Source: JBECKX01 sp964468475 | GTDB taxonomy: Bacteria > Zixibacteria > MSB-5A5 > CAIYYT01 | DNA length: 46,262 nucleotides | Assembly: GCA_964468475.1 (NCBI GenBank) | Contig: CAYXUL010000021.1 | Location: 1-46,262, forward strand | Direction: 5' to 3' | Shown here: positions 32,388 through 41,361 of the stretch, in pieces | How positions within the stretch are numbered: position 1 is the stretch's first letter | Layout of the letters: the number at the start of each line of letters is the position of its first letter | The notes under the pieces: generated by a model | Databases searched by the model: none | What the model was told of the DNA's origin: nothing | Seen by the model: only the letters and a program-made list of their open reading frames with translations | Translations under genes and position numbers: made by a program

Positions 32388-34661
32388 ATGACCCGTTTCA
32401 AAATGCACGCAAAGTACATATTGTCGATAGCCGCTGCGCTGCTTTCCGCCGTTGCGGGTGCTGCCGGCGCCGAGCCGGTTACCAAGGTTTACGTGCCCAC
32501 CGGGAGCAGCAATGAAGTGATAATCTTCGGCAGCGAATCCGACAACCTGATTCGTCGTTACAATGCCGAGTTCGAAGCCGACCGTGCTTTCGCCAAACCC
32601 GACAACTCAGAAGTATGGCTATTCGGACCTCAGAGTACACAATGCGAGGTGATAAATGCCACCTCCGATCGCCTCGTGAAAGTTTTTGACACTGAAATTG
32701 AAGTAAAAAAAATCGTCTTCTCACCAGACGGTACTTACGGTTTCGCGATTGGCTACCAAACCAAGGCCGCGGGGCTTCAGGTCTTCGCCGTTGACTGCGA
32801 AAACTATGAGCTTCTCTATCCGTTGACGGAGGTCAATGATGTCGGCGACGTGGCAGTGACCGCCGACTCACGTAAAGTGTGGATCTCTTCCGTCAGCAAA
32901 GGCACCATCACCAGCTTCAATATCCCCAGCTTCGAGCAGGGCGAGACAGTGTATGTAGGCCCGGAGCCGGTTGACCTTGAGATGGTCGACAGCGGCAAAG
33001 TCCTGATCGCAGTCTGCCGTGGTCTGGCGAAGGGTGAGAATGGTGGCGCACAGCTTTCGGCAGTGTCACCGGCTGACGGAACGCCACTTTGGATCAACAA
33101 TAACTTGGGAAGCTCGCTGTCTGAGCTGGCAATCGGGAATAGCGCCGGGCGTTTCGTCTTGACTTACTACACACCCCTGCTTGATCCGCCCTCTAACATC
33201 CGTGAGTTCTCGGGAAAGCTAACTTCGAAGGGTCTTTTTGGAACGGAGCAGTCACACTATTTGTTGGGACAGCAACCGCACTCCGGGCTGCTGCTGCCAG
33301 ATCAGCATAGCTGGATCGCCTGTGATCCGGATGAGGGGATCATATCATTGAATCTCGAATCAGATTCTCTGCAGCAGCTCCCTGACTATCTTGCCGGGGC
33401 AAAGCCTGACGCAATTGCGCTGGTGTCAATTGACGTTGACAGGAAGCTTGCCGAGATTAATTCGGAATTGGCCGCTGACTCGATAAACGAGAACGTACCT
33501 GAGAAACTACTCGAGCTTGCCTATCTTCAGAAGACTGCCGGCGACAATAACGAAGTCGTGACGACATACAAACGCATTATCGAGGGCTATTCAGCCAGTT
33601 ATGCCGCGATTGAGGCGGGACTGGAAATGTCGAAATTCAGCTACAACGACAAATTCTTCATTCAATCTGCCGAATACGCAGTCAAGGCGATGACAACGCT
33701 CGCCGATTATCTGGCGGCTACCGCCACCCCGCAAATGCCCCCTGCCAGTGATCTAAAGCTCACGGTTGAAAGACTGGCTCAGCTATCAGACCAGTTCGGC
33801 AAAGACTACCTGAAAGATGTTGCCAGGAAATTCCTCGATTTATCGGTGCAAAGTCAGACTCTTGCTAACCTCTATTTCGATATCGGTTTTCACCTTTACC
33901 GAATCAAAGAGGAGGGCACAGCCCGCAAGTGCTTCACCGAAGTTAAGAGTCAGTTAACTGCCATTGATGACCCTGTTGCGGTGCGCGGCCTCTCAGCGCG
34001 CCTCGCGTTGGCCACCGGCGAAGCGGCTGTGTATTACAAAATTAAGAAGATGAAAAACGCGCCCACTCTTGATGGCGTCTTGAGCGAATGGAAAGATGTC
34101 AAGCCGATAGAGATGTCAGCCACCAACGGCTGGTACTATGGCCGCGCGGGCTGGCGTGGCAACGAAGATCTCTCCGGGGCACTTTACGTCGCTTACAACG
34201 AGAGTGATATCTTCTTCGCAGGTTCCATTCTTGACGATTCGCTGGTGAATCTGCCGGGCGGTAAAGGCGACTTGGTCAGGATCTTCCTTGATCTACGGCC
34301 CAATTCCGGCAATTTCTTTTTCCGCGACAAGAGTTGCGACCCGGGCTGTTTCCAGTTCTCCGTAATTGCACCAACTTCTACACAACCGAAAGCCAGACTC
34401 AACACCGATTTGCAGGCACCCTACCAGATAGCCAGCTCTCGCACCGCGGGCGGGTACGATTTTGAATTGCGTATTCCGCTGGTTGCCTTCGGCAAGTGGT
34501 TCAGCAGCGATTCCAAACGAATAGGGCTGGGCATTGAGCTGGTCGACAACGACAATCCGGAAGATCCTGAGGAAGTGAAGGCCCTCGGATTTGTGCTGCC
34601 CACAGATTCGCCGGACGGTACTCCGCAACCGTTACTCTTTGGCGTGGCCGAGCTTCAATAG
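32388..34661 (+). CDS. Unrecognised secreted protein: propeller-like, helical-repeat and CBM9-like parts
   Basis: A 757-residue protein with a signal peptide (about 1-28, cleaved near AAGA/EP). Residues about 30-340 form repeated short strands with phrases KVYVPTGSSNEVIIF, KKIVFSPDGTYGFAIGY and DVAVTADSRKVWISS, typical of YVTN/WD-like beta-propellers. Residues about 345-550 are helical and TPR-like. Residues about 555-757 look like a CBM9-type domain: APTLDGVLSEWKDV near the start, then YVAYNESDIFFAGSI and DLVRIFLDLRPNSG. No catalytic residues recognised. GAGGGAG precedes the ATG. It follows the amidohydrolase by 22 bases, so it may belong to the sel transcript. The assignment is from architecture only; the name and function are unknown to me. 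Confidence 0.6.
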   Translation: MTRFKMHAKYILSIAAALLSAVAGAAGAEPVTKVYVPTGSSNEVIIFGSESDNLIRRYNAEFEADRAFAKPDNSEVWLFGPQSTQCEVINATSDRLVKVFDTEIEVKKIVFSPDGTYGFAIGYQTKAAGLQVFAVDCENYELLYPLTEVNDVGDVAVTADSRKVWISSVSKGTITSFNIPSFEQGETVYVGPEPVDLEMVDSGKVLIAVCRGLAKGENGGAQLSAVSPADGTPLWINNNLGSSLSELAIGNSAGRFVLTYYTPLLDPPSNIREFSGKLTSKGLFGTEQSHYLLGQQPHSGLLLPDQHSWIACDPDEGIISLNLESDSLQQLPDYLAGAKPDAIALVSIDVDRKLAEINSELAADSINENVPEKLLELAYLQKTAGDNNEVVTTYKRIIEGYSASYAAIEAGLEMSKFSYNDKFFIQSAEYAVKAMTTLADYLAATATPQMPPASDLKLTVERLAQLSDQFGKDYLKDVARKFLDLSVQSQTLANLYFDIGFHLYRIKEEGTARKCFTEVKSQLTAIDDPVAVRGLSARLALATGEAAVYYKIKKMKNAPTLDGVLSEWKDVKPIEMSATNGWYYGRAGWRGNEDLSGALYVAYNESDIFFAGSILDDSLVNLPGGKGDLVRIFLDLRPNSGNFFFRDKSCDPGCFQFSVIAPTSTQPKARLNTDLQAPYQIASSRTAGGYDFELRIPLVAFGKWFSSDSKRIGLGIELVDNDNPEDPEEVKALGFVLPTDSPDGTPQPLLFGVAELQ

Positions 34662-34674
34662 CAACTACTCGGTA

Positions 34675-34698
34675 ATCCAGGACGTAATATCTCTGGAT
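34675..34698. repeat. Inverted repeat 1 upstream of nfeD
   Basis: ATCCAG and CTGGAT pair perfectly over six bases around a 12-base loop, 13 bases after the stop of the preceding gene. A T5 run lies about 20 bases further on, too far for a standard terminator. Confidence 0.3.
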
Positions 34699-34731
34699 CG
34701 GACACACGGTGAGGGCTCTTTTTAGTTGACC

Positions 34732-34760
34732 TTGCGCTCCGGTTTAGCCACTTTTATTGT
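34732..34760 (+). promoter_or_regulatory. Possible promoter of nfeD-slipin
   Basis: TTGCGC (34732-34737), 17-base spacer, TATTGT (34755-34760). The -35 is weak (3 of 6), the -10 is 4 of 6. The transcript would start near the second inverted repeat. Confidence 0.3.
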
Positions 34761-34782
34761 GTCGGAGGAAGAAGTCCGACAC
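34759..34782. repeat. Inverted repeat 2 upstream of nfeD
   Basis: GTGTCGGA, eight-base spacer, TCCGACAC: perfect eight-base arms. Overlaps the end of the possible -10, so it may be an operator or the 5' hairpin of the mRNA. Confidence 0.6.
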
Positions 34783-34784
34783 GG

Positions 34785-34820
34785 CTGACAGCGGAATTGC
34801 GATTAGCATGCCGCTGTCAG
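34785..34820. repeat. Inverted repeat 3 upstream of nfeD
   Basis: CTGACAGCGG, 16-base spacer, CCGCTGTCAG: perfect ten-base arms, two bases after the previous repeat. In RNA it would form a stable stem in the nfeD leader. Confidence 0.65.
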
Positions 34821-34825
34821 GTTAA

Positions 34826-34841
34826 GCTCTTCGGAAGGAGC
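34826..34841 (+). promoter_or_regulatory. Small hairpin covering the nfeD ribosome-binding site
   Basis: GCTCTT (34826-34831) can pair with AAGGAGC-side bases 34836-34841, with one G-T pair and a four-base loop. The AAGGAG site would be closed in this fold. Weak by itself. Confidence 0.35.
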
Positions 34842-34845
34842 GGTC

Positions 34846-36141
34846 ATGAGGTCAATTCTCAAACTTTTCAGCATAATACTGGCGCTGACGGTACTGAGTT
34901 CATCACTGGCAGCGAATACCGTGAAAGTGATGACAATTGACGGCCCAATCGGTGCCATTACGCTTAAGCATTTCGAGAGGGCGTTGAAGGACGCCGAAAG
35001 GGATAATTCCAGCGCGCTTGTCATCAAGCTGAATACGCCGGGCGGTGTCATGGAGACGACGTTGCGAATCACCACCGGTATCATGAACTCGAAAATACCG
35101 GTGATCGTCTGGGTGGCTCCCTCGGGCGGCAGGGCGGCCTCCGCGGGAGTATACATCACCTATGCCGCACATGTCTCGGCAATGGCATCCTCGACCAACA
35201 TCGGTTCGGCTACGCCCGTTACGATGGGCGGTGGCGAGATGGACAGCTCGATGGCTCACAAAGTCATAAATGACGCCGTCGCTAATTTGAAGGCAGCCGC
35301 CGAGAAACGACACCGCAACGGAACCTGGATTGAACGCGCCGTCCGCGAAGGGGCGAGTTTACCGTACTACGAGGCCATCGATTCCAACGTCGTCGATTTC
35401 CAGGCTGACAACATGACGGAGCTTCTCGACAAGGCGGATGGCAGGGTGGTGGCCATGGCGAATGGTGAGGATACCCTGCATGTGGCTGGCGCGACGCCCG
35501 AAGAGGTGAATGCCACTTTCTCCGAGGCCATCCTGGCAATCATTACGAATCCCAATATAATCTTCATTCTCTTCTCCCTGGGATCGCTGGGACTAGCTAT
35601 TGAGCTCTATAATCCGGGAGCTATTTTCCCCGGAGTGGTGGGCGCGATTTGCCTGATTATTGCACTGTTCGGCATGCAAACCTTGCCGATTAATGTTGCG
35701 GCGCTGGCGCTGATCATACTCGCCATTGTGCTTTTCCTGCTGGAGATCAAAATAACCAGCTACGGAATGTTGACCGTCGGGGGGATAATATCCCTGGTTC
35801 TGGGAGGGCTTATGTTGGTTGATAGCCCCGAACCCGCACTGCGAGTTTCGCTTTCGGTGATATTTACCGTCGCGATCTGCACGGCCTTGTTCCTTGTCGT
35901 TGTTCTTGGACTGATCGTGCGCTCTCATCGCAAACAGGTTGCCACCGGCTTTGAAGGCATGGTGGGGAAGATCGGACGGGTGGCGGAGCGCATCGATAAT
36001 GAAGGTATGGTCTATGTCGCCGGAGCGCTCTGGAAAGCCATAGCAGACGAACCGATCGAAGCGGGTGAAAAAGTCAAGATTGTGTCAGGCGAGCATCAGA
36101 TACTCGTTGTTGAAAAATTGGCAGCTCATAAGGAGGCCTAA
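34846..36141 (+). CDS. Long-form NfeD membrane serine protease
   Basis: A 431-residue protein: signal or anchor helix (about 5-22), a ClpP-like protease domain (about 25-230) with LNTPGGVMETT, then VAPSGGRAASAGVYI, where the second Ser is the nucleophile in the family, and a Lys in MAHKVINDAV as the likely dyad partner. Then several membrane segments (about 230-345) and the C-terminal NfeD OB-fold domain (about 365-431). Known members cleave slipin C termini. The slipin gene follows immediately (TAAATG), which supports this partnership. Confidence 0.9.
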   Translation: MRSILKLFSIILALTVLSSSLAANTVKVMTIDGPIGAITLKHFERALKDAERDNSSALVIKLNTPGGVMETTLRITTGIMNSKIPVIVWVAPSGGRAASAGVYITYAAHVSAMASSTNIGSATPVTMGGGEMDSSMAHKVINDAVANLKAAAEKRHRNGTWIERAVREGASLPYYEAIDSNVVDFQADNMTELLDKADGRVVAMANGEDTLHVAGATPEEVNATFSEAILAIITNPNIIFILFSLGSLGLAIELYNPGAIFPGVVGAICLIIALFGMQTLPINVAALALIILAIVLFLLEIKITSYGMLTVGGIISLVLGGLMLVDSPEPALRVSLSVIFTVAICTALFLVVVLGLIVRSHRKQVATGFEGMVGKIGRVAERIDNEGMVYVAGALWKAIADEPIEAGEKVKIVSGEHQILVVEKLAAHKEA

Positions 36142-36936
36142 ATGTCTGGTGGTATAACTGTTATTATTGTCATAATCGTCTTCGTACTTTTTGTCTTCCT
36201 CAATGCCATTCGCATTCTGGCTGAGTACGAACGAGGCGTAATATTCCGTCTGGGGCGTATGGTGGGAGTGAAGGGCCCCGGCCTGATTCTGCTGATTCCC
36301 TTTATTGACCGGATGGTGAAGGTTTCTCTGCGAACATACACGATGGATGTTCCTCCGCAAGATATCATCACCAAGGACAACGTGACGGTGAAGGTTAACG
36401 CGGTAATCTACTTCCAGGTGATGGACCCCTCCAGCGCGATCATCAACGTGGAGGACTATTTCTATGCAACTTCGATGATTGCCCAGACAACGCTACGTTC
36501 CGTGCTGGGCCAGGTCGAACTGGATGACCTGCTTTCCAACCGCGATGAAATCAACCACCGCCTGCAGAAAATCATCGATGAACAGACTGAACCGTGGGGC
36601 ATCAAGGTTTCTGTTGTAGAGGTCAAGAATGTTGACCTTCCAACCGAGATGACTCGCGCCATCGCCCGCCAGGCTGAGGCCGAGCGCGAGCGCCGCTCCA
36701 AGATCATTCATGCCGAGGGTGAGTATCAGGCTGCAGAGAGGTTGGCCGAGGCAGCCAAAGTCATGGAGAAATCGACCTACACGCTGCAGCTTCGATTCCT
36801 GCAAACCCTGACGGAAGTTGCCGCGGAGAAGAATTCCACGCTGGTATTCCCGGTGCCCATAGACCTGTTCACTCCATTTATTGAGAAGGTTCGTCAGGAC
36901 CTCAACAAGCATGCTGGCGGAACCTCTGCATCGTAA
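36142..36936 (+). CDS. Slipin (stomatin-like, SPFH/PHB domain) membrane protein
   Basis: A 264-residue protein with an N-terminal membrane anchor (about 5-22), then the SPFH/band-7 domain: AEYERGVIFRLGRMVGVKGPGLILLIPF, RTYTMDVPPQDIITKDNV (both typical; quoted in part) and a coiled-coil helix rich in Ala/Glu/Arg (ARQAEAERERRSKIIHAEGE). The end VFPVPIDLF is also typical. AAGGAGG sits in the end of nfeD directly before the start. Slipins form membrane-domain scaffolds; the NfeD partner upstream may process it. A strong terminator follows 26 bases after the stop. Confidence 0.93.
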   Translation: MSGGITVIIVIIVFVLFVFLNAIRILAEYERGVIFRLGRMVGVKGPGLILLIPFIDRMVKVSLRTYTMDVPPQDIITKDNVTVKVNAVIYFQVMDPSSAIINVEDYFYATSMIAQTTLRSVLGQVELDDLLSNRDEINHRLQKIIDEQTEPWGIKVSVVEVKNVDLPTEMTRAIARQAEAERERRSKIIHAEGEYQAAERLAEAAKVMEKSTYTLQLRFLQTLTEVAAEKNSTLVFPVPIDLFTPFIEKVRQDLNKHAGGTSAS

Positions 36937-36961
36937 TCCCATGATGTGAAGCATCTTATGA

Positions 36962-36990
36962 GGGCCAACCCACCCGGTTGGCCCTTTTTT
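36962..36990 (+). terminator. Intrinsic terminator after the nfeD-slipin operon
   Basis: GGGCCAACC, five-base loop CACCC, GGTTGGCCC, then six T. A perfect nine-base stem with T tract; the best terminator in the window. Confidence 0.93.
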
Positions 36991-37011
36991 CTTTCCCGGC
37001 AAAAATTGCCC

Positions 37012-37039
37012 TTGTCAATTCGTCTCCTTATGATATCAT
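37012..37039 (+). promoter_or_regulatory. Promoter of the glnA operon
   Basis: TTGTCA (37012-37017), 16-base spacer, TATCAT (37034-37039), 22 bases after the terminator above and about 109 bases before the glnA start. -35 5 of 6, -10 5 of 6. The leader contains a five-base hairpin CGGGC/GCCCG (37051-37071); no known glutamine riboswitch recognised. Confidence 0.65.
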
Positions 37040-37147
37040 TACACACTTTCCGGGCACACTTTTAGCGCCCGCAGGCAAAATCGTAATAGCGCACTACTGC
37101 TGTAAGCAAAATTGAAAAAACAAGCCAAATAGAAGGAGTCGATCTCG

Positions 37148-38479
37148 ATGTCGTACACTGCCGACGAAATCCGAGAACTGATGGATAAAGAAGGCGTTCG
37201 TTATCTGCGCCTTTACTTTACCGATATTCTGGGCCGTTTGAAGGGTATGTCCATTACCCGTTCGGAGCTTGACGAGGTTCTGGAAAACGGACAGGGTTTT
37301 GATGGTTCGTCGATCGAAGGATTCGTGCGCATCGAGGAGTCTGACCTGACAGCGCGGCCCGATTTGCAGACATTTCGTATCTTCCCGTGGGAGATTGCCG
37401 GCGAGAAAGTGGCGATGGTGTTCTGCGATATTGAGAATCCCAAAGGTGAGCCGTACGAAGGCGATCCGCGCTATGTGCTGCGCCGCATGGTGGACAAGGC
37501 CAAAGAGATGGGCTTCAACTTCTACGTCGGTCCCGAGTTGGAATACTTCTACTTCCGCAACGGCGACAACGGTGTCCCGGAGATTATCGATGAAGGCGGC
37601 TACTTCGATTACGGCACCATTGATCTCGGCACCCGAGTCCGTAAAAAAACTGTAGTAGCACTCGAGTCTATCGGCGTCCAGGTGGAGTGCTCGCACCACG
37701 AGGTGGCGCCTTCACAGCAGGAAATTGACTTAAAGTATGACAACGCCTTGAAAATGGCCGACTTCGCGATGATCTACCGCATGATTGTCAAAGAAGTCGC
37801 GCTGGAGAACGGCATCTACGCTACTTTCATGCCAAAACCGATCTTCGGAGAGAACGGCAGCGGCATGCATTGCCACCAGTCGCTGTTCAAGGGGAATAGT
37901 AATGCCTTCTATTCGAAGGAAGGTGAATACCACCTTTCCGATGTTGGCAAATCGTACATCGCCGGCTTGATGAATCACGTCAAGGAATTCACGCTGATTA
38001 CCAATCAGTGGGTGAACTCCTACAAGCGGCTCGTACCCGGTTATGAGGCTCCCTGCTATATCTCCTGGGGGCAGCGCAATCGTTCGTCAATGATCCGTAT
38101 TCCGATGTACCGCTATGGCAAGGAGAAAGCCACTCGCGTGGAGTTGCGCTCACCTGATCCGGCCTGCAATCCCTATCTCGCCTTCGCGGCGATGCTGGGC
38201 GCCGGTCTGGAAGGTGTCAAGAATGGTTATGAGCTGGTGAAGCCTACCGAGGACAACATTTTCCATATGTCCGACAAGGAGCGCAAGAAACGCAAGATTG
38301 ATTCTCTACCCGGAACGCTGGAGAGCGCTTTGCGCGTATTTGAGAAGTCTAAGTTGATGCGCGAAGTCATGGGCGATCATATCTTTGAGAGTCTGGTGGC
38401 CAACAAGCAGAAGGAGTGGGATCAGTATCGAATTCAGGTCACTGATTACGAGATTGATGCCTACTACCGTACGCTGTAA
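37148..38479 (+). CDS. glnA: Glutamine synthetase type I
   Basis: A 443-residue GSI. Visible motifs: FTDILGRLKGM (N-terminal), GFDGSSIEGF, the metal/ATP site GPELEYFYF, KPIFGENGSGMHCHQSLF, NQWVNSYKRLVPGYEAP and IRIPMYRYGKEKATRVELRSPDPACNPYLAFAAML (in part). The length is that of short GSI-alpha enzymes without the 25-residue insertion and without the adenylylation Tyr segment seen in enterobacterial GSI. It makes glutamine from glutamate and ammonia. AAGGAG (37133-37138) lies nine nt before the ATG. It starts a same-strand run with gatA/gatB and the pur genes, which use glutamine or one-carbon units. Confidence 0.95.
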   Translation: MSYTADEIRELMDKEGVRYLRLYFTDILGRLKGMSITRSELDEVLENGQGFDGSSIEGFVRIEESDLTARPDLQTFRIFPWEIAGEKVAMVFCDIENPKGEPYEGDPRYVLRRMVDKAKEMGFNFYVGPELEYFYFRNGDNGVPEIIDEGGYFDYGTIDLGTRVRKKTVVALESIGVQVECSHHEVAPSQQEIDLKYDNALKMADFAMIYRMIVKEVALENGIYATFMPKPIFGENGSGMHCHQSLFKGNSNAFYSKEGEYHLSDVGKSYIAGLMNHVKEFTLITNQWVNSYKRLVPGYEAPCYISWGQRNRSSMIRIPMYRYGKEKATRVELRSPDPACNPYLAFAAMLGAGLEGVKNGYELVKPTEDNIFHMSDKERKKRKIDSLPGTLESALRVFEKSKLMREVMGDHIFESLVANKQKEWDQYRIQVTDYEIDAYYRTL

Positions 38480-38498
38480 CGAGAATCGATGATAAATA

Positions 38499-39923
38499 AT
38501 GGGTGCAGCCGACCAGCTGCGCCGGAAGTTTGTCGCGGGTGAGCTAAACCTTTCAGAGTATTACGAACTGCTCTATTCCAAATTGAGGGTTGCCAACTCC
38601 GATCTCAACTGCTTCACCTCGTTGACGACCGATCTGGCGCAACGCACATTAGAAATCCTCGAAAAGAAAGCTGCCTCCGGCCAAACCGGAGGCAAGCTGT
38701 TTGGGGTACCGATTGTTGTCAAGGATAACATCTGTGTCGCGGGAGCAGCCACTTCCTGTTCCTCAAAAATACTCACGCAGTTTGTCCCTCCCTATAATGC
38801 AACCGTAGTTGACAGACTCCTTGCCGAGGATGCCGTCATTGTTGCCAAGAGCAACATGGACGAATTCGGCATGGGCTCGTCCAATGAGAATTCCGCGCAA
38901 GGTGCGGTGCACAACCCGCACGATCGCAGCCGCGCTCCCGGTGGTTCTTCCGGCGGCTCTGCTGCCGCAGTCGCTGCTGGGCTGGTGCCTGCTGCCCTCG
39001 GCTCCGACACCGGAGGCTCTATCCGGCAGCCTTCAGCCTTCTGTGGTGTAGTCGGACTTAAGCCAACCTACGGTAGTGTCAGCCGATATGGTCTGGTGGC
39101 GTTTGCTTCCTCGCTCGATCAAATTGGTCCCCTGGCTGCCGATGTCGAAACAGCGGAATTGGTAAATGATGTTATCAGCGCCCACGATCCTCGCGACTCA
39201 ACTTCAATCCCCGAGAATCGCAGACCCGCGACCGACGCATCAGGCAATCTTGCTGGGCTCCGTGTTGGCATCCCGCGTGAGTACTTTGAGCACGATATCC
39301 AGCCGGAGATTGCGAATGCCATTGACAGCGTGAAGAAAGCCTTTGAGTCGGCCGGTGCTAAGCTGGTCGATGTTAGCCTGCCCAATTCGCGTCATGCCAT
39401 TGCGACCTATTACACAATCGCGGATGCCGAAGCTTCCTCAAACCTGGCGCGCTTTGATGGAGTGAAGTATGGACATCGCGCCAAAGATGTGCGTGATCTG
39501 GCTGAATTGTACACCGCGACTCGAAGTGAAGGATTCGGCACGGAAGTCAAGCGCCGCATTATGCTGGGCACCTATGTGCTGTCCTCCGGCTACTATGAAG
39601 CCTATTACCGAAAGGCTTTGCAGGTTCGCAGACTGATCACCGCGGATTTTGAGAAGGCATTCCGGAAAGTTGATATCATCCTGTCACCTACGACACCGAC
39701 TACAGCTTTTAGACTCGGCGAGAAGCTCAAGGATCCGCTCTCGATGTACCTCTCAGATATCTTCACCGTGAGTGTCAATCTGGCGGGATTGCCGGCCGTC
39801 TCGGTTCCCTATGGGAAAGACAACGGTGGGCTACCGATCGGTGTGCAATTGATCGGGCGCAGGTTCGCTGAGAAACAACTTCTCACCGTGGCACGCGAAA
39901 TCGAGAAGGAGCATCATGGCTGA
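38499..39923 (+). CDS. gatA: Glu-tRNA(Gln)/Asp-tRNA(Asn) amidotransferase subunit A
   Basis: A 474-residue amidase-signature enzyme. GVPIVVKDNI carries the catalytic Lys, and APGGSSGGSAAAVAAGLVPAALGSDTGGSIRQP (cited in parts: PGGSSGGSAA and GSDTGGSIRQP) has the cis-Ser and the nucleophilic Ser. It releases ammonia from glutamine for transamidation of misacylated tRNA. The start ATG has only a weak upstream site. It overlaps gatB by 8 nt. No gatC lies next to it in this window. Confidence 0.95.
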   Translation: MGAADQLRRKFVAGELNLSEYYELLYSKLRVANSDLNCFTSLTTDLAQRTLEILEKKAASGQTGGKLFGVPIVVKDNICVAGAATSCSSKILTQFVPPYNATVVDRLLAEDAVIVAKSNMDEFGMGSSNENSAQGAVHNPHDRSRAPGGSSGGSAAAVAAGLVPAALGSDTGGSIRQPSAFCGVVGLKPTYGSVSRYGLVAFASSLDQIGPLAADVETAELVNDVISAHDPRDSTSIPENRRPATDASGNLAGLRVGIPREYFEHDIQPEIANAIDSVKKAFESAGAKLVDVSLPNSRHAIATYYTIADAEASSNLARFDGVKYGHRAKDVRDLAELYTATRSEGFGTEVKRRIMLGTYVLSSGYYEAYYRKALQVRRLITADFEKAFRKVDIILSPTTPTTAFRLGEKLKDPLSMYLSDIFTVSVNLAGLPAVSVPYGKDNGGLPIGVQLIGRRFAEKQLLTVAREIEKEHHG

Positions 39924-41361
39924 GTGGGAAGCGGTCATCGGGCTTGAGGTCCATGCCCAGTTACTTACCGACAGCAAAATCTTCTGCGGCTGCAGCACGC
40001 GCTTCGGCCAGTCGCCCAACAGCTCTACTTGTCCGGTTTGCCTCGGTCTACCGGGAAGTCTGCCGGTAGTGAATGAGCGCGCGGTCGAGTTTGCGATGCG
40101 GATGATTGTCGCGACTCAGGGAGAGATCGCGCCTGTTTCCGTTTTCGCGCGGAAAAACTACTTCTACCCCGACCTTCCCAAGGGCTACCAAATTTCACAA
40201 TACGACAAACCGATCGGAATCGGTGGCGCAGTGGCTTTCATGCTTGAGGGTCACGAGGAGAGCGTGCAGCTTAATCGTATCCACCTTGAAGAGGATGCCG
40301 GTAAGTCGCTGCATCCTGAGGGCAGCGGCGACGACTACACGCGCGTCGACCTCAATCGCTGCGGCACGCCTTTGATCGAGATTGTCAGCGAGCCTGATAT
40401 TCACTCCGCGGAGGCAGCGTTCGCTTACCTGCACGCCTTGAAACAGCTGGTGGAGTATCTGAGAATCTGCGACGGCAACATGGAACAGGGGAGCCTGCGC
40501 TGCGATGCCAACGTCAGTGTCCGCGCAGCAGGTCAAATCGAATTCGGCACCAAAACAGAAGTTAAGAACTTGAATTCGATCCATGGCGTCCAGAAAGCGA
40601 TTACCTACGAGATCAATCGCCAGATTTCAATACTGGAAACCGGGGGCAGTATCGAGCAAGAAACCTTGCTCTACAATGCCGCTGACGGCAAGTGCTACCC
40701 GATGCGCTCCAAAGAGGAATCACACGATTATCGCTACTTTCCTGACCCCGATCTCGTGACTCTCGAAGTGTCGCAGGAGTGGATAAACCGCGTTGCCGCG
40801 TCATTGCCCGAGCTGCCGTTGCATCGCCGCCAGAGATTTGTCGAAGAATATCAGATTCCGGCGTACGATGCGGAAGTGCTGACCTCCACTCGTGCGCTTG
40901 CTGAGTATTTCGAGGAGACTGCAGAACTCGTGCAAGATCCCAAGGCCGTCTCCAACTGGATAATGACGGAAGTCATGGCGCGGCTCAACGAGCAGCAGAT
41001 AATTATTGACGAGTTTGCTATCAAGCCGGAACGCCTGGGCGACCTGATAAAGATGACCCTCTCCAATGAGATCACCGGTCCAATCGCCAAGGAGGTATTC
41101 GCAATCATGCAGTCTGATCCTGCTCCGCCAGACGTCATTGTTGACTTGCGCGGCCTGGCTCCTCTTACTGACAGCGGTGAATTGGAGAAACTTGTTGACC
41201 AGATCATCGCCGAAAATCCCGAAGAAGTCGCCAGGTTCAGGGCCGGGCACAAGAAACTGATGGGTTTCTTCGTAGGTAATGTTATGAAAGCTACGCAGGG
41301 TAAGGCGGATCCGAAGCTGGCGACACAGTTATTCAACCGGAAACTGGGTGAATCGCAATGA
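39916..41361 (+). CDS. gatB: Glu-tRNA(Gln)/Asp-tRNA(Asn) amidotransferase subunit B
   Basis: A 481-residue GatB. N-terminal GLEVHAQLLTDSKIFCGC and later STCPVCLGLPGSLP provide the four zinc cysteines. KNYFYPDLPKGYQISQYDKP and HLEEDAGKS match the kinase-like active site, and the tail (from about residue 410) is the YqeY-type tRNA-binding helical domain. Its partner is GatA, encoded directly upstream; GatC must be elsewhere. The stop overlaps purN (ATGA). Confidence 0.96.
   Translation: MAEWEAVIGLEVHAQLLTDSKIFCGCSTRFGQSPNSSTCPVCLGLPGSLPVVNERAVEFAMRMIVATQGEIAPVSVFARKNYFYPDLPKGYQISQYDKPIGIGGAVAFMLEGHEESVQLNRIHLEEDAGKSLHPEGSGDDYTRVDLNRCGTPLIEIVSEPDIHSAEAAFAYLHALKQLVEYLRICDGNMEQGSLRCDANVSVRAAGQIEFGTKTEVKNLNSIHGVQKAITYEINRQISILETGGSIEQETLLYNAADGKCYPMRSKEESHDYRYFPDPDLVTLEVSQEWINRVAASLPELPLHRRQRFVEEYQIPAYDAEVLTSTRALAEYFEETAELVQDPKAVSNWIMTEVMARLNEQQIIIDEFAIKPERLGDLIKMTLSNEITGPIAKEVFAIMQSDPAPPDVIVDLRGLAPLTDSGELEKLVDQIIAENPEEVARFRAGHKKLMGFFVGNVMKATQGKADPKLATQLFNRKLGESQ

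Noticed and set aside
37046..37147. Glutamine riboswitch in the glnA leader
   Set aside because: Only one five-base hairpin is visible and the conserved glnA RNA motif is not seen.
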